Shown one piece after another: positions 43,261 through 54,789 of a stretch of DNA of 64,000 bases. Source of the stretch: Balaenoptera acutorostrata (Eukaryota; Chordata; Mammalia; Artiodactyla; Balaenopteridae); NCBI RefSeq assembly GCF_949987535.1, contig NC_080067.1, positions 3,286,001-3,350,000 of the forward strand, written 5' to 3'. The notes beneath the pieces are model-generated. The model was not told where the DNA came from, made no database searches, and saw nothing but the letters and a program-made list of their open reading frames with translations. Both the position numbers and the translations under genes were made by a program. Every line of letters starts with the position of its first letter. The stretch's first letter is position 1.

Positions 43261-44640
43261 CTGCTCTACATTTGCTCTCTCTGTGACCCTCTGTGTCCCT
43301 CTGCCCACACATTTCCTGTCTCCTTTGCCTCGCTTGGCCTAAGTGGCTCTACTCTCTAGTGTTCTGAGTTTTTCTTCACGTCCCATCCATCCAGTGTCCT
43401 AAGTTTAGCGCCTGTGGTTTAAACTTTGCTCTCTACTCTCCCCTCCCCACCTCCCCCTTGTTTCCGATGACTGGCCAGTGATGTCGCCCTGCACCTATGA
43501 GCCAAGCTGGAAACCTCCAGGCCATTACGGACTTCTCCCCAACATCCAGGTGTTTCCAGTGAAGGTTGCTCCCATCCAGCGCTTTCCCTGCATCGGCAGG
43601 CCAGAGCCCCTATCCCAGGCCTAGGCTACCCCAGCATCCTGGATCCCGCTACCCGATTTTTATTTTTTATTTTCCAAAAAGGCAACCTGAACACGCCCTG
43701 TCCCGTATGATAAGTGAACTCTACACGATAAAATTCAGAAACCCAGGAGGGACCTAAGCCCCCTCTCCTGTTACTGTCTGTCCCTCCCCTCTATATGCCA
43801 GACACACGAACTTCTTACTATTTTTAGAGGAGGCTTTTCTGCCTTTGTACTATCATTGTTTTTTTCTCCCCAAAATGTACTCCTCATTTTCTCTAGCTAA
43901 GATCTATTCTTTCACAATGATTTTATGAAGTTTTCTGGATTTCCTCAGGTTGAAGTAATTGTTCTTCTGTGGGGCGGCTGAATATGGTCCATGTCTCTAT
44001 CAAGACACCTAACCCAACACTGAGTTTAAAAAAAAAAAAAGAATTCTTTGCATTTGCAGAATAATTTATAGATGGCAAAGCTTTCTCACAGACTTTCTCT
44101 CCATGGTGAGTTGGAAAAAGCAGAGATAGGAAAGAGAGGCTGTGTTCCACGGCACTTTGGTGCCTGTTCTATTTTGGTCATTTTTGATGCACATGTCCTG
44201 TTATCTACACCTTTAGCAACAAGGAAAGTGTGTCAAACGTCCTGCCACTTTGGAGGATAAGAGCCTGGGCAGAGCACTTGGTGAGAATGGCCAGCCAACT
44301 CTGTTCTTGAAAGTGATAGCCTTGAATTAAAGACAGAAGGACCCAGGGGAAATCTATATGGACTCTTAGAACCAGGCTTTTTTGCTAAGAACCTTCTTTG
44401 TAAAACACTGAATACCTTTTTAAGGATAAATTTAAGCTAGGAACTGCTCCATCTCTTTTCATCTTTTTTGTTTGTTTGTTTGTTTTAATCATGGAATTAG
44501 GTCTGCCTGGTTAATCAGTGCCCAGAGCAAAGGTAATCTAGGGGCAGTTGGCACTAGATAATTCAGCCACTGGCTAGAGGTTCAACCAGAAGAGAGTGAG
44601 AGAGGGTGGACTCAGAAAGCATTTATTGAGCTACCTAAAA
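43261..44640. other. Unassigned sequence downstream of the CpG island
   Basis: Pyrimidine-rich at 43,260-43,480, then ordinary. There is no recognised exon or repeat. An A13-15 run lies near 44,028 and GTTT repeats at 44,467-44,486. Confidence 0.35.
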
Positions 44641-44649
44641 GAGCATATA

Positions 44650-44790
44650 ATCATTGAACTTTAGAGCTTGAAAGGATCTAGTCTCTACTTATGGCTGAGG
44701 AATGACCTGGAGAAGACAAGCACCTGTCAGGACCCGCACCATTAATGGCTGTGAACGCCTGACTCCCATCCAGAACCCTTTCCCAGCCTC
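44650..44790 (-). mobile_element. Possible MIR3/THER1-type SINE, antisense
   Basis: GAACTTTAGAGCTTGAAAGG, a CTAGTCTCTACTTATGGCTG block and CTGACTCCCATCCAGAACCC fit the antisense of this MIR-related family. Diverged. Confidence 0.4.
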
Positions 44791-44927
44791 ATCAATAGAC
44801 ACAAGGGTATAAAGATGCCTTGTGAGGGCAGATAACTAAGGGCACACTAATACAGTTGATTGTGAGACTGAACCTTCATTGGGGGGTAAATTAGGTGGAT
44901 GATAACAGTAATAGAAGCCAAGAACTT

Positions 44928-45183
44928 CTTTTTAAAGTAATTTTTATTGGAGTATAATTGCTTTACAATGTTGCGTTAGTTTCTGCTGTACAGCAAAGTG
45001 AATCAGCCATACGTATACATACATCTTTTTTAGATTTCTTTCCCATTTAGGTCACCACAGAGCACTGAGTAGAGTTCCCTGTGGGATACAGTAGGTTCTC
45101 ATTAGTTATCTATTTTATACATAGTAGTGTGTATATGTCAATCCCAATCTCCCAGTTCATCCCACCACCCCCTTCCCCCTTTG
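44928..45183 (-). mobile_element. L1 3'UTR insertion with 15-bp TSD
   Basis: AATTTTTATTGGAGTATAAT, AGAGTTCCCTGTGGGATACA and ACCCCCTTCCCCCTTTG are antisense L1 3'UTR. AGAAGCCAAGAACTT at 44,913-44,927 and 45,184-45,198 is a perfect 15-bp TSD within the MIR. Confidence 0.95.
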
Positions 45184-45244
45184 AGAAGCCAAGAACTTTT
45201 TACTGGGTTATCTCACCGGATCCTCACCAAAACCCTGTGAGAGG

Positions 45245-45751
45245 ATGTATTCATTTCCTATTGTTGCAGTAGCAAGTTTCCGCAAGTTAGTGACTTTAAG
45301 TGACACAGATGTATCAGTATGATCTTAGAGTTTGGAGGTCAGAATTCTGAAATGAGTTCCACGGGACTGAAGTCAAGGGGTCTGCACACCTGGTTCCTTC
45401 TGTAGGCTCTGCGGAGAGCATCCATTTCCTTGGCTGTTATAGCTTCTAGTGGCCACCTCTTTTCCTTGGCTGACGGCCCCTTCCGCCATCTTCAAAGGAC
45501 ATTATTCCAGTCTCTGCTTCCATCATCACCTCATCTTCTCCTCTGCCTCTGCTTCCCCCTGAATCCCTCTTCTAAGAACCTTTGTGATTATACTGGGCCT
45601 TTGTGATTATACTGGGCCTATCAACTAATCCAGGATGATCTCCTCATCATGAAATCCTTCACCTAATCCCATTTACAAAAATATGGTACCATAATCACAG
45701 GTCCCAGGGACTAGAATGTGGACATATTGGGGGGGGGGGGTGCATTGTGCA
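45245..45751 (-). mobile_element. MLT1-type MaLR LTR, antisense, in the MIR
   Basis: ATGTATTCATTTCCTATTGT, AGAGTTTGGAGGTCAGAATT, CTTGGCTGACGGCCCCTTCC, ACTAATCCAGGATGATCTCC and TTCACCTAATCCCATTTAC are antisense LTR words. GAGAGG at 45,239-45,244 and 45,752-45,757 is the likely target duplication. A 19-bp word is tandemly duplicated inside and a G13 run lies near its end. No viral genes. Confidence 0.82.
45581..45618. repeat. 19-bp tandem duplication in the LTR
   Basis: TTTGTGATTATACTGGGCC occurs twice, head to tail (45,581-45,599 and 45,600-45,618). Confidence 0.93.
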
Positions 45752-45849
45752 GAGAGGTACTATTCTACAGCTGAGGAAACCGAGGTTCAAAGAGATTAAG
45801 TGACTTCCATAGAGTTAGATGGTTACTAAGGACCACAGTCATTCATTCT

Positions 45850-46705
45850 TTACCGCTATCTCTGGAACTGAATTACAAGGAGGAAAAAATAAATGATATA
45901 ACTAAGCTCAAGGTACATATGATCTAGTATTATTAGATTTTTAGAGCAAAAATATACTAAGTCTGTGGTCTGCATTATAAAATATAATCCATTATAAGGA
46001 AAAAGGTTCTAAGCTTTGTTTTCCTTTTAAAGGATAACATTCTGTAACAGCTCTAGGTAATTCTTGAACTATAATAGGCCATCCTCCAGTTACTCATCCT
46101 GCTAGCTGCTGTGAGCTGGTATTTTAATTTTCAAAGCTTCAGTCAGCTTCAATATATTTCTACCCATTAGTAGTGGCCACTCTGTATGCAGAATAAAGCT
46201 AAAAATGTTTAAACTTGACAGCATTTCTTTTTCAGTTTTGAGGTCATCTACCTCATTTTTCCAAATCTCTCTCTTCTCACAGTTGAGTGGCTCAAGTTCA
46301 AATCTAGTTAGCCATTCATCTGAAATGGATTTTCGACATCCTCCTGTCTACATTAGCTTCCCCTAGAAACTCCCCAGTTTGTCAAATACTTCTCACAAAA
46401 TATGGTTCCTAGGATTGAAGATGATATGCAGCCATAGTTTAATCATACTGAGTACAGTTGAGATGTTCTTTTCCCTTAATTGGAAAGTGTACTTCTGTAA
46501 TATTGCCTTATTGACATAGAATAAATGGAAAGTTGGACAGACCAGCCCATTTCCAGAAAGACAGAAAGAAACCATTTTAAGCTGCAGCTTGACTGATAAC
46601 CCACTTGATATCCAGAGAAAGAAGCAAAACCTTCCTTTTACACCTTGATCACTTGTAAGTGCTACGTGGTCAGCTTTGATGGGGTTAAGAAGGCCTGCTT
46701 TCCTT
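45850..46705. other. Unassigned sequence
   Basis: No exon or named repeat is recognised. Confidence 0.4.
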
Positions 46706-46710
46706 GGGGG

Positions 46711-46768
46711 GGTGTGTGTGTGTGTGTGTCCTTTCCTTCATTTATTTTAGTTATAAATATTTACATCT

Positions 46769-46801
<33 letters not shown>
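46711..46801. repeat. Opposed (GT)n and (CA)n arrays
   Basis: A (GT)9 run at about 46,711-46,729 is followed after some 42 bp by a (CA)15 run at 46,772-46,801. The two are reverse complements and could pair. Confidence 0.93.
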
Positions 46802-46804
<3 letters not shown>

Positions 46805-46849
46805 GCTATGAAACTTAATAATGAAATACATCTCCCATGAAATCATTGC

Positions 46850-47970
46850 CCAATTTAGGAAGTAGGACATTGCAATATAGTTGATATTGAATATATACAA
46901 TGTTCCTTGTTCATCCTATCCCCTATCTCCCTCCACTGAGATATACTGTTATAAATTTTATGTTTATCATAAGGAATTTTTAAAAGTTTTATTATGTGTG
47001 TATAGCTCCCTAAATAATAAATATTTTAAAATTTTGCTTGTCTGTGGGCTTTATAAAAATAGTAGCATGCCATATATAATTTCCCATAACTTGCTTTTTC
47101 ATTCACAATTGTATTTCTTAGCTCTATCTATTATGTAAGGCTAGAATTTGCTCATTTACCCTTGCTGTATAATATTCTGTTGTGTGAGCATATCACTTTA
47201 TTTGTTGTTCTATGGATGGACTCTTGGGTTATTTCCTGTTTAAGGAGTTTATTTCCAGTGATTTGCTATTACAAACAATGCTGCTGTGAATTTTCATGAA
47301 CAGGCCTCTTGGTGCACATGAGTAAGGGTTTCTCTAGGAATAGAATTGCTGGGTCAGAAGGTAAATGCATTCTTTACTAATTCAAAATTATTTTTTAAAG
47401 AAGTTGAACCCATTGACACTCCCTCCAGCACTGTGGTAGAGTTCTTGTTGCTGCACATCCTTGATAACATTTGGTAATGTCAGGCTCTGAAATTTAACCC
47501 ATCTAAAATGTATTTTATTGTGGTCTGAAAAAGCATTGCCTTGATTTCTAATGAGGTTGAATGTCTTTTCATACTTATTTACCATCGATGTTTCCTTTTT
47601 TGTGAAATGCTGTTCATATCAACCACCTATCTCTTAGTTCAGATTTATCAATCTCTTCTTTTATGCCTAGTAATTTTTGAATTTTGCTTAAGAAATCCTT
47701 CCATCCCTATTTTATATTTTTTCTAAATGTTTTAAAATTTTACCTTTATATTTAAGTCTACAATGCATCTGGAGTGGATTTTTCTGTTCTATTGCATGAG
47801 ATAGGGATCCAATTTCATTTTTCTCATATGAAAAACAGTTATACTAGCATAATTTCCCGCCTTGGTCTTCAATGCCAAGGCTTTCATAAATTAAAATTTC
47901 GATTATGTGAGACTGCTTTTGGGCTTTCTATTCTATTTCGTTGGACCATCTGTTTCTGTGTGAACACCTC
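46850..47970 (-). mobile_element. L1M 3' end and ORF2 C-terminus, antisense
   Basis: TTTGTTGTTCTATGGATGGA, ACAAACAATGCTGCTGTGAA, GGAATAGAATTGCTGGGTC, ATTGACACTCCCTCCAGCAC, AATGAGGTTGAATGTCTTTT and AGATAGGGATCCAATTTCAT trace an old L1 from 3'UTR into the distal part of ORF2. All frames are broken. Confidence 0.75.
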
Positions 47971-47974
47971 AGGT

Positions 47975-50775
47975 TTGCTTTCCTTTTCCTCTTTTGTTTT
48001 CCATTCTTCTGCCCTCCTCTAAGGATCCTGGGTCTTTCATTCCATAATTCACTTATATCCAAGGTCAGCCAGTTTATTAGGTGCATCCTGATAGATTCCA
48101 TAGTGTATCAATAACAGAACAAACAGGGCTATCTCTTGCTCATGGTGATATCTCTCATAGCACATGCCAGTATGTTATAAAGTCCCCATCGCCATCAGGA
48201 TGACCATGGCAAACAGGAGTGAAGGGGGCAAAGAATATGTTCTGTCACTCTTTCTCTAAGATTTCACTATAATTTCTTTTTCATATGTGCCACCGTTATC
48301 ACTCTGTTGACTCAGTTTTTTTCTTCTAAACAGCTGTCATCCAGGTCTCCCCCAACTCTGCACCCTGTACTTCCTAATTATGTTTTATAATAAATGCAAT
48401 ACTTTATATTTTCCTCTGTAAATTTTATCTAATTCATTTTATCAGATCATTTTATATACATGATTATATTATTTCAACTATTCACAACCATTCAGTGATG
48501 ATAATCCTCTCTATCTGCATCCACATCAATACAGTTTTTGACAGGAGAAAGCTCAATAGCTCAATTGACGTTGATTAATTAATTCTCAACTGTTCAACTC
48601 ATCTATTCATTCTTTGTCATTCAGGTCACATCCTACTATCTTACCCCAGGATACCTTACAAGACTTTGTCAAGCATCTTGCTGAAATAGGTATGTGATGC
48701 CATTGGTATACTTTGATGTAAATGCACATAAAATATAATTTAACATATTTGTTTTATCATATTGTCAAATAGCACATATCATATATCATGTATTTGTTTA
48801 TGTCTCCTCCCCAACCCATTGCTACTCTTTATTGATGACCTCATTTCACTTTCTTTCAATAATATTCATAAACCATGTATTGAAGTATAACTTCTAGAAT
48901 TACAGGTGTTACGGGTATGATATTGTTTCCCACACCCACTTTTCTCCCCTCACTGCCCTCAGGTCCCGCTTTTGATAATCAAGACAAAATTTACTTTTCT
49001 CATCTACAACAACGAGAAAAACTTTTTGTTGGTTGCTTGTTTCTCTCCATTACTTCTGAAGATCTAATGCATCTGAGCCTAGAGACTTAAACACAATTGG
49101 GTACTCACTTTCCATCTTCTCATTTTTTCAGTCTACTACTAAAATTAACCATTTCAGGTCTCTTCTTTACAGTTTGAGGGTCATTCTTCCTGATAAAAAT
49201 GACAGAAGCCACAGGGAGAAGGACCGTTTTCCTTCCTCTTTGTCATATGCTAACATTGCACCATCTGGCTCAAGCCAGGGGTCTAGCCCTTCCTGTTCTT
49301 CTTGCCCTGAACATAACCAAAGGGCATTTTTACTTACTCAGCATTTTCTTTGCAAGCTTCAGCTCATCCTTGACTCCAGCTTTATTGATTTTATTCTGAC
49401 ATGTGACCATGCTGCTGACATCCAAATTGTGCTAGGGAAGGTGAAAGAAAGCTTGTCAAGACTTAGTGAAGCTGAACCTTAAACAAACACCAATCTTGCT
49501 GGTTACACTGGTAATTAATCCTGCTGAGAGCATATTCCCAAAAGAGGATTGGAGGCTAAGAGATGGGTTTGATCACATGAAATAGAGACACCCGTCAACT
49601 CTATGCCTGATGCTGCTACCATATGGCGAAGGACATTCTTTACAGTATCTGAAGGATGTCTCTGAAATAACATCTGTGCCTAAGAATAGCAATACTGTCC
49701 ACTGTGTTGCTTTTCAGTAGCCAATGCCAGACACATAGTAGTACTCAATAGAAATTTGTTTATTGACAAAAATGAGAACAATAAATATTGGAGGAGAGGA
49801 AAAAGGATTATTTCCTTCAAGTCACATGAGGGACTAAAGTTGAGAATATGGATTTAATTGTTTATACTGTCTTTGGACTGATTTGACATTTTTCACTTTA
49901 AGATTCTGGCCACTTTGATCCACAGGGAAACATTAGTGGTGAAAATATAGAATCTGCTTCTTGGAAAATGCATTGCTTAGACAGATTAAAGACACATAAT
50001 AAGCTAGAGAAAGTATGCAAATCTTCCTTGTTTGAATGGAAGGGAAAGGAAGCAATGGAAGGAATTAGTGGAAATTTTCAAATCTTAGTCTCTTTCTGAT
50101 ATTTTTGATACAAGCCGCTGGGAGTGAGTCAAGAAGGAAGAAGACTAACAAAGTCTTCTTGGCTAGAGATATTCTAATACTAATGATGCAAGGTCAAAAC
50201 ATCCGCCAAAAAACAACTAATATTTTCTCTTGAATATTAGTAATTAAAACTGTTTTAATACTCTCAGTTATTCTCGGTTAAGTTTGCAGAAAAATGTGTA
50301 TATGTGTGTGCGTGTATAGGTGAAGAGAGAGAAAGAAAGAAAGAATCATTTTTCTTTTCCTAGGGTTCAATAGTTTAATATACAGTGTAGTCCAGGGCTT
50401 TGCAGAAATGAGCTTGTTTAACAACTCCTGGTACTGCGTGTAGTAATCTCTAAGTTTGCTCAAGTCCTTTTGGAAATAGGCATGGCGGAAATGATAGATT
50501 GCTAATCAATTCCCTGTGTATTTGTATTGATTCTATATCTCACTATTCACACTTGCTTAAACATTCATTCAAATCGAGACCCTTTTTTGGTTAAAAAAAA
50601 AAGTACGCAATGATGTGAACTGTCTTAACTGGTGACTAGCTGGATGGGAGAGGTTTTCCTCAGCCACAGATCCAACTTCAGTTCAGGGTTTGCTATTTTT
50701 AATCACAGAACTTTGAAACTTAATTCAGTTAAAGAGGGAGGAAGTTGTCAGGGGAGGGTAGCTAAAAGTTCATGC
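47975..50775. other. Unassigned AT-rich sequence
   Basis: About 2.8 kb contains no recognised exon. A possible L2 3' end is at 49,720-49,770 (GCCAGACACATAGTAGTACT). A plus-strand frame of 102 codons (49,174-49,482) has no protein signature. A short GAAA run is at 50,326-50,344. Confidence 0.35.
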
Positions 50776-50779
50776 TAAA

Positions 50780-51240
50780 TTTACTTAGAACCAGATTGCG
50801 TTCATTAATATTTATACGTCTCTGGTTGGGAAGGGCGATTACGCTCCTTTAAAAACACTGGGTATTCATTATCCGCGTATCGCGTGGCCTTCTGATCAGG
50901 GAAGGTGGGTTTTTCATTGTGCGATCAGTGGAGATACAGATGGAAACCATCTGGTGCCTCATCCCTTGTCTGTCAAAGCCTCGTCTTGTCTCTCACATGT
51001 CAACGATGAATGGAAGGATTTCAATCTCGAGCTGAACAATGCAGCTCGAATCCCTCAGCTAGCCAAGGGGTTCTTGGCAAGCGTTGATGGGCTTAATATT
51101 TTAAAGAAACCAGCAATCATTTTAATTCATTAGTTGAGGCCTGTTGTTCTAGGCAGTGTTTTTGATTTGTATTTTGGGCATTGGCTTTGTTTTTGACTCA
51201 CAAGCGTATTCCATATGGACATATTTTCTTTTACACAGTG
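50780..51240. other. Repeat-free block with scattered CpG, candidate conserved non-coding element
   Basis: This block lacks recognisable transposons and keeps CpGs in AT-rich context (GGGCGATTACGCTCC, TATCCGCGTATCGCG at 50,870-50,885) as well as AATTA-type homeodomain words and an E-box CATCTG. Such texture is common in conserved enhancers, but conservation cannot be judged from one sequence. Confidence 0.3.
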
Positions 51241-51244
51241 TAAC

Positions 51245-51795
51245 TCGTGGGGACAAAAGTGGGAGTTTTATCAGATAAAATGACCAAAATGCTGAGAGTT
51301 CTTTTAATCATCTTCTGTATTGATTATGATTCATATTAAGAGTTACCAAAATTTTCCTTGTTAGCTAAGAGCATAAAGCAGAGAACACAGAATTTAATTA
51401 ACCTAACTATAGACAATACATCTAAAAATCCATGCATTTCCTATCTCAATTCCTTTGAGATAGGAAACTTGGTGCAGAGCTGTCTTAGAGCACCTTGGGT
51501 CCACACTCTAGTGGCTGTCTGTCTGTGAAGGTGACTTCCGGGATGGAAGCAAAGTAACCAACCCACATGGTTAGCTTTGACAGTCATACTCTAGCTAGTA
51601 AAGAACAGGTTGGTTTTCCTGCATTCCACATTGAGAAGGAAGAGGTGAATCACCAAAAAGCAAGTTGATGTCAGAGCCTTATTCAGAAACTCATTTCCAG
51701 GGTACATCCTGGGGTTGGTAGAGATTCAGCCAAACTCTTTACACCTGCCAAGACTGTGGTGGCCTTTACAGCAGTTATAAGCCCACCACTGACAT
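51245..51795. other. Unassigned sequence
   Basis: No exon or repeat family is recognised. AAATCCATGCATTTCCTATC is followed by an inverted word GATAGGAAA at 51,456-51,468. Confidence 0.35.
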
Positions 51796-51804
51796 GAGTG
51801 TGGA

Positions 51805-51900
51805 GAGTGGACATATGTATACATATAACTGATTCACTTTGCGGTACAGCAGAAGCGAACACAACATTATAAAGCAACTATACTCCAATTTAAAAAAAAA
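51805..51900 (+). mobile_element. L1 3' terminus, sense, heavily truncated
   Basis: GGACATATGTATACATATAA, TTCACTTTGCGGTACAGCAG, AAGCAACTATACTCCAATTT and an A9 tail are the last ~95 bp of the cetartiodactyl L1. The sequence just after it (51,905-51,990: TTCACTATATGTAAATTTTA) resembles the 3' end of a second, older L1. Confidence 0.88.
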
Positions 51901-52054
51901 TTCATAAGCTTGAAAAAAAAGATTGTGCATTTCACTATATGTAAATTTTACCTTAAAAAGTAAATAAACAGTTCATAATATGCAAAAAAGAAAAAAGAGA
52001 GAACACGTAACAGGCAAATTCTTTTATTTATTGTAATGATTGTTGTGTTGATAC

Positions 52055-52440
52055 ATAGTGCTTATTACCTGCCAGGTACTGTTCTACAATGCTATATAGA
52101 CTTTCATTCATTTAATCCTTGCAACCACTCCAATAGGTAAATTCTATTATTACCCTCATTTTACAGATGAGGAAACTGAAGCCCGAAGAGATTAAGAACT
52201 TGCCCAAACTCCATAGCTTTTAAGTGGCAGCGTAGGGATTCAAATCCAGATAGCCACTCTCCAAAATCTGTGTGCATATCCTGCAAACTGTCTCTCACAG
52301 TCACCATCGGAGGTAGAGGTCATTCTTGTTATTTCTGTTTCAAAGATGAGGAAACTAAAGCACGTCCTTAGTCTAGGACATATAACTCGTAGCTGTGGAG
52401 CCAGGACTCAGACTTTCTGAATCCCATTCTCTTTATACAA
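52055..52440 (-). mobile_element. Two antisense MIR fragments in series
   Basis: The first (52,055-52,275) is well preserved: TACCTGCCAGGTACTGTTC, TTTAATCCTTGCAACCACTC, TTTTACAGATGAGGAAACTG. The second (52,296-52,440), CAAAGATGAGGAAACTAAAG and GTGGAGCCAGGACTCAG, repeats the same part of MIR and must be a separate copy. Confidence 0.82.
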
Positions 52441-53050
52441 TGGAAAATTTCGAACAATCATTATGAGACACCACAAGGAACTCAATCATTAGAGAAGTAC
52501 TGTATCTGTTCAGGGTAGTACAGTCTTAGGAAAAGGAAATATACTGATTCTTTACAGATTTACAATAATGTAATTCAACCAAATGATTATAGTTTATTTT
52601 CGATGAACATGGAATTGAAATTAACTCATTCTGATACTACTCAATTGAGTGTTTCCTCTATTTTTCTTGCCTCCAAATGTTGGTGAACGTAATCCTTAGT
52701 ACGTAAAAAACTTTTTCAATTCAATAGGAAGAAAACTGAATAGTCACATTTTTTAAAGAATGGACAAAGAATGAAAATAAATACAAGTGGGCTATAAATT
52801 TTTTTAAATGACAAAAAGATTTAACCTCATTAAAGAGTAGTAGGAACTCATCCTGGTACTAAAGTGGCACAGATTAAATAAAGTGGTGATATATAGCATC
52901 ACTCTATGGTGCAAGGGAATTGGCTAAGGATGCTTTTGTTTAAAGGACAATTTTTCAATGTGTATCAATAGCCTTAAAGGGTATACACACTTTGATCTAT
53001 GAATACTGCTTCTAGGGACTGATGCCAAGAATGGCATCATGAATGTGAAC
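52441..53050. other. Unassigned AT-rich sequence
   Basis: No exon is recognised. The tone of 52,730-53,045 (CCTCATTAAAGAGTAGTAGG, AAGGGTATACACACTTTGAT) is reminiscent of an old sense L1 or L2, but not assignable. Confidence 0.3.
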
Positions 53051-53064
53051 AAAGACTTTTGTTA

Positions 53065-53421
53065 GGACTTCCCTGGTGGCGCAGTGGTTAAGAATCCGCC
53101 TGCCAATGCAGGGGACACAGGTTTGAGCCCTGGTCCGGGAAGATCCCACATGCCACAGAGCAAATAAGCCCGTGCGCCACGACTACTGAGCCTGCGCTCT
53201 AGAGCCCACGAGCCACAACTACTGAGCCTGGTTGCCACAACTACTGAAGCCCATGCGCCTAGAGCCCGTGCTCCGCAACCAGAGAAACCGCCGCAGTGAG
53301 AAGCCCGTGCACCGCAATGAAGAGTAGCCCCCGCTCGCTACAACTAGAGAAAGCCCACGCACAGCAATGAAGACCCAACGCAGCCAAAAATACATAAATA
53401 AATAAATTTAATTTAAAAAAA
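53065..53421 (+). mobile_element. CHR-type SINE, full length, left member of a composite
   Basis: AGGACTTCCCTGGTGGCGCA, GTTAAGAATCCGCCTGCC, AGGTTTGAGCCCTGGTCC and the CTACTGAGCC body end in AAATAAATAAATTTAATTTA and an A8 tail. It is joined directly to the second SINE, which lacks its head. Confidence 0.93.
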
Positions 53422-53694
53422 AGAATCTGCCTGCCAATGCAGGGGGCACGGGTTTGATCCCTGGTCTGGGAAGATCCCACATGCTGCGGGGCAACTAAGC
53501 CCGTGCACCACAACTACTGAGCCCACACGCCACAACTTCTGAAGCCCACACGCTCTGGGGCCCACATGCTGCAACTACTGAAGCCCACGCACCTAGAGCC
53601 CGTGCTCTGCAACAAGAGAAGCCCCTGCTCCCCACAGCTAGAGAAAGCCCGCGCAGCAACAAAGACACAGCGCAGCCAAAAAAAAAAGAAAAAC
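53422..53694 (+). mobile_element. CHR-type SINE lacking its first ~28 bp, right member of a composite
   Basis: The copy starts at AGAATCTGCCTGCCAATGCA, the A-box end of the tRNA-like head, and continues to an A10-GAAAAA tail. The outer flanks GACTTTTGTTA (53,054-53,064) and GACTTTTTTAA (53,695-53,705) look like a diverged TSD around the pair, suggesting that the right copy is the older host and the left a younger insertion into it. Confidence 0.9.
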
Positions 53695-53705
53695 GACTTT
53701 TTTAA

Positions 53706-54200
53706 TAATCGAAGAAAACATTATTTATAAAAGCAAAAATATGAAACAACTGCTAAAGTTTTGATAAAATATATTTAGCACATTCCTGTGATGGAATAAA
53801 GGCAACTTTAAAAATATGATGTCTAAAAATATTTAGTAATACAGTAGGATGTAAAAGATGTAAGTGAAAAAGCAGGTTAAGAAGGTTATAAAACAATGTG
53901 TACAATACAATCATTTTTTTATGAAAAGCAAATTGATATCAAAATGTTAATAATGTTCTTTCAAAGTAGCAGTGGAGTTATTTTTATTCTTTATGCTTTT
54001 CCTTTCTGTTACAACAAAAAGTGAATTAAAAATCAGAAATAAAATAATACCTTTTAACTTTAAAAAAATTTTTCTACTAGAATTTTATAATCCTGTAAAA
54101 AATGCGATGTTAATGAATGTAAGAAGGGCTCTAGATTTATGGACATTTAATGAGGTATCGAGGCACAATGACGGGACATGGAGTCAATTAGCCCTTTTAA
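53706..54200. other. Unassigned AT-rich sequence
   Basis: There is no recognised exon or repeat. Confidence 0.35.
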
Positions 54201-54207
54201 TTTGTAT

Positions 54208-54460
54208 CACATAGCACAGCGGTTCTCATGAGGACCACTTTCTGATTCAGGAGGTGTGGATGAGGGCCAGAAATGTTCATGTCCGAGAAGTACACCAGGG
54301 CCCAAACTGTTTCAACCATGTTCTCAATCACAGCTGGATGTCAGAATCCCTTAAAGAGCATTAAAAAACCCAGAACAATTAGGTCAAACCTCTGGGTCTT
54401 GGGCTGGAAGGACTCCAGGTGCTTCTAGCAGTTGGCCAGGGCTGAGAACCACTGCTGCCA
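54208..54460. mobile_element. Two MER5A-type hAT fragments
   Basis: The left piece is CAGCGGTTCTCATGAGGACC with a TCTGATTCAGGAGGTGTGG block. The right piece, TTCTCAATCACAGCTGGATG, AGAATCCCTTAAAGAGCATT, CTCCAGGTGCTTCTAGCAG and GGGCTGAGAACCACTGCTG, is a nearly complete copy with the terminal AGAACCACTG. Confidence 0.72.
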
Positions 54461-54785
54461 CCGCGCTTCCAAGCCACCATTTTCATCCTGTATTAACTTC
54501 AGAAACTGAAAAGCTGAAGCCCTCTGTCTGCAATGAACTGAACTATAAAGACTTTGAAGATCCTTAGTCACCAAGCAGGTAGTTTTAGTGGAGTGATTCT
54601 CCATCCACATTCTTAATATATCCCTGGAAAGCACGTTTACAAAATTTCTCTATTTAAATATCTTGTCTTCTGCTGGATTGGAGTAGAGAATTTTCCTCTG
54701 AGAACTTTTGTTGCGAAGTAAATAAAGGTTTTCTTGGAGTAGGCCATATATACCTCGGTGTTCATTCTGTTCTTTTTTTTCTTCT
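54461..54785. other. Unassigned sequence
   Basis: No repeat or exon is recognised. Confidence 0.35.
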
Positions 54786-54789
54786 TTTT

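Larger units (their letters stand above)
44899..45845 (-). mobile_element. MIR SINE, antisense, split by an L1 and an LTR
   Basis: Pieces of one reverse-complement MIR lie at 44,899-44,927 (with 45,184-45,198 duplicated), 45,199-45,244 (TTATCTCACCGGATCCTCAC, AACCCTGTGAGAGG) and 45,752-45,845 (ACTATTCTACAGCTGAGGAA, CAAAGAGATTAAGTGACTTC). Both interruptions carry target-site duplications. Confidence 0.82.

Noticed and set aside
42977..43342. 121-codon frame across the CpG island as a protein
   Set aside because: G/P/R/S-rich composition is what any frame gives in CpG-dense DNA, and there is no recognisable domain. The frame also crosses the candidate splice donor.
53065..53694. Internally repetitive CCACAACTACTGAGCC words as a CRISPR-like array
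   Set aside because: The repeats are degenerate parts of the CHR SINE body, with no regular spacers, and the genome is mammalian.
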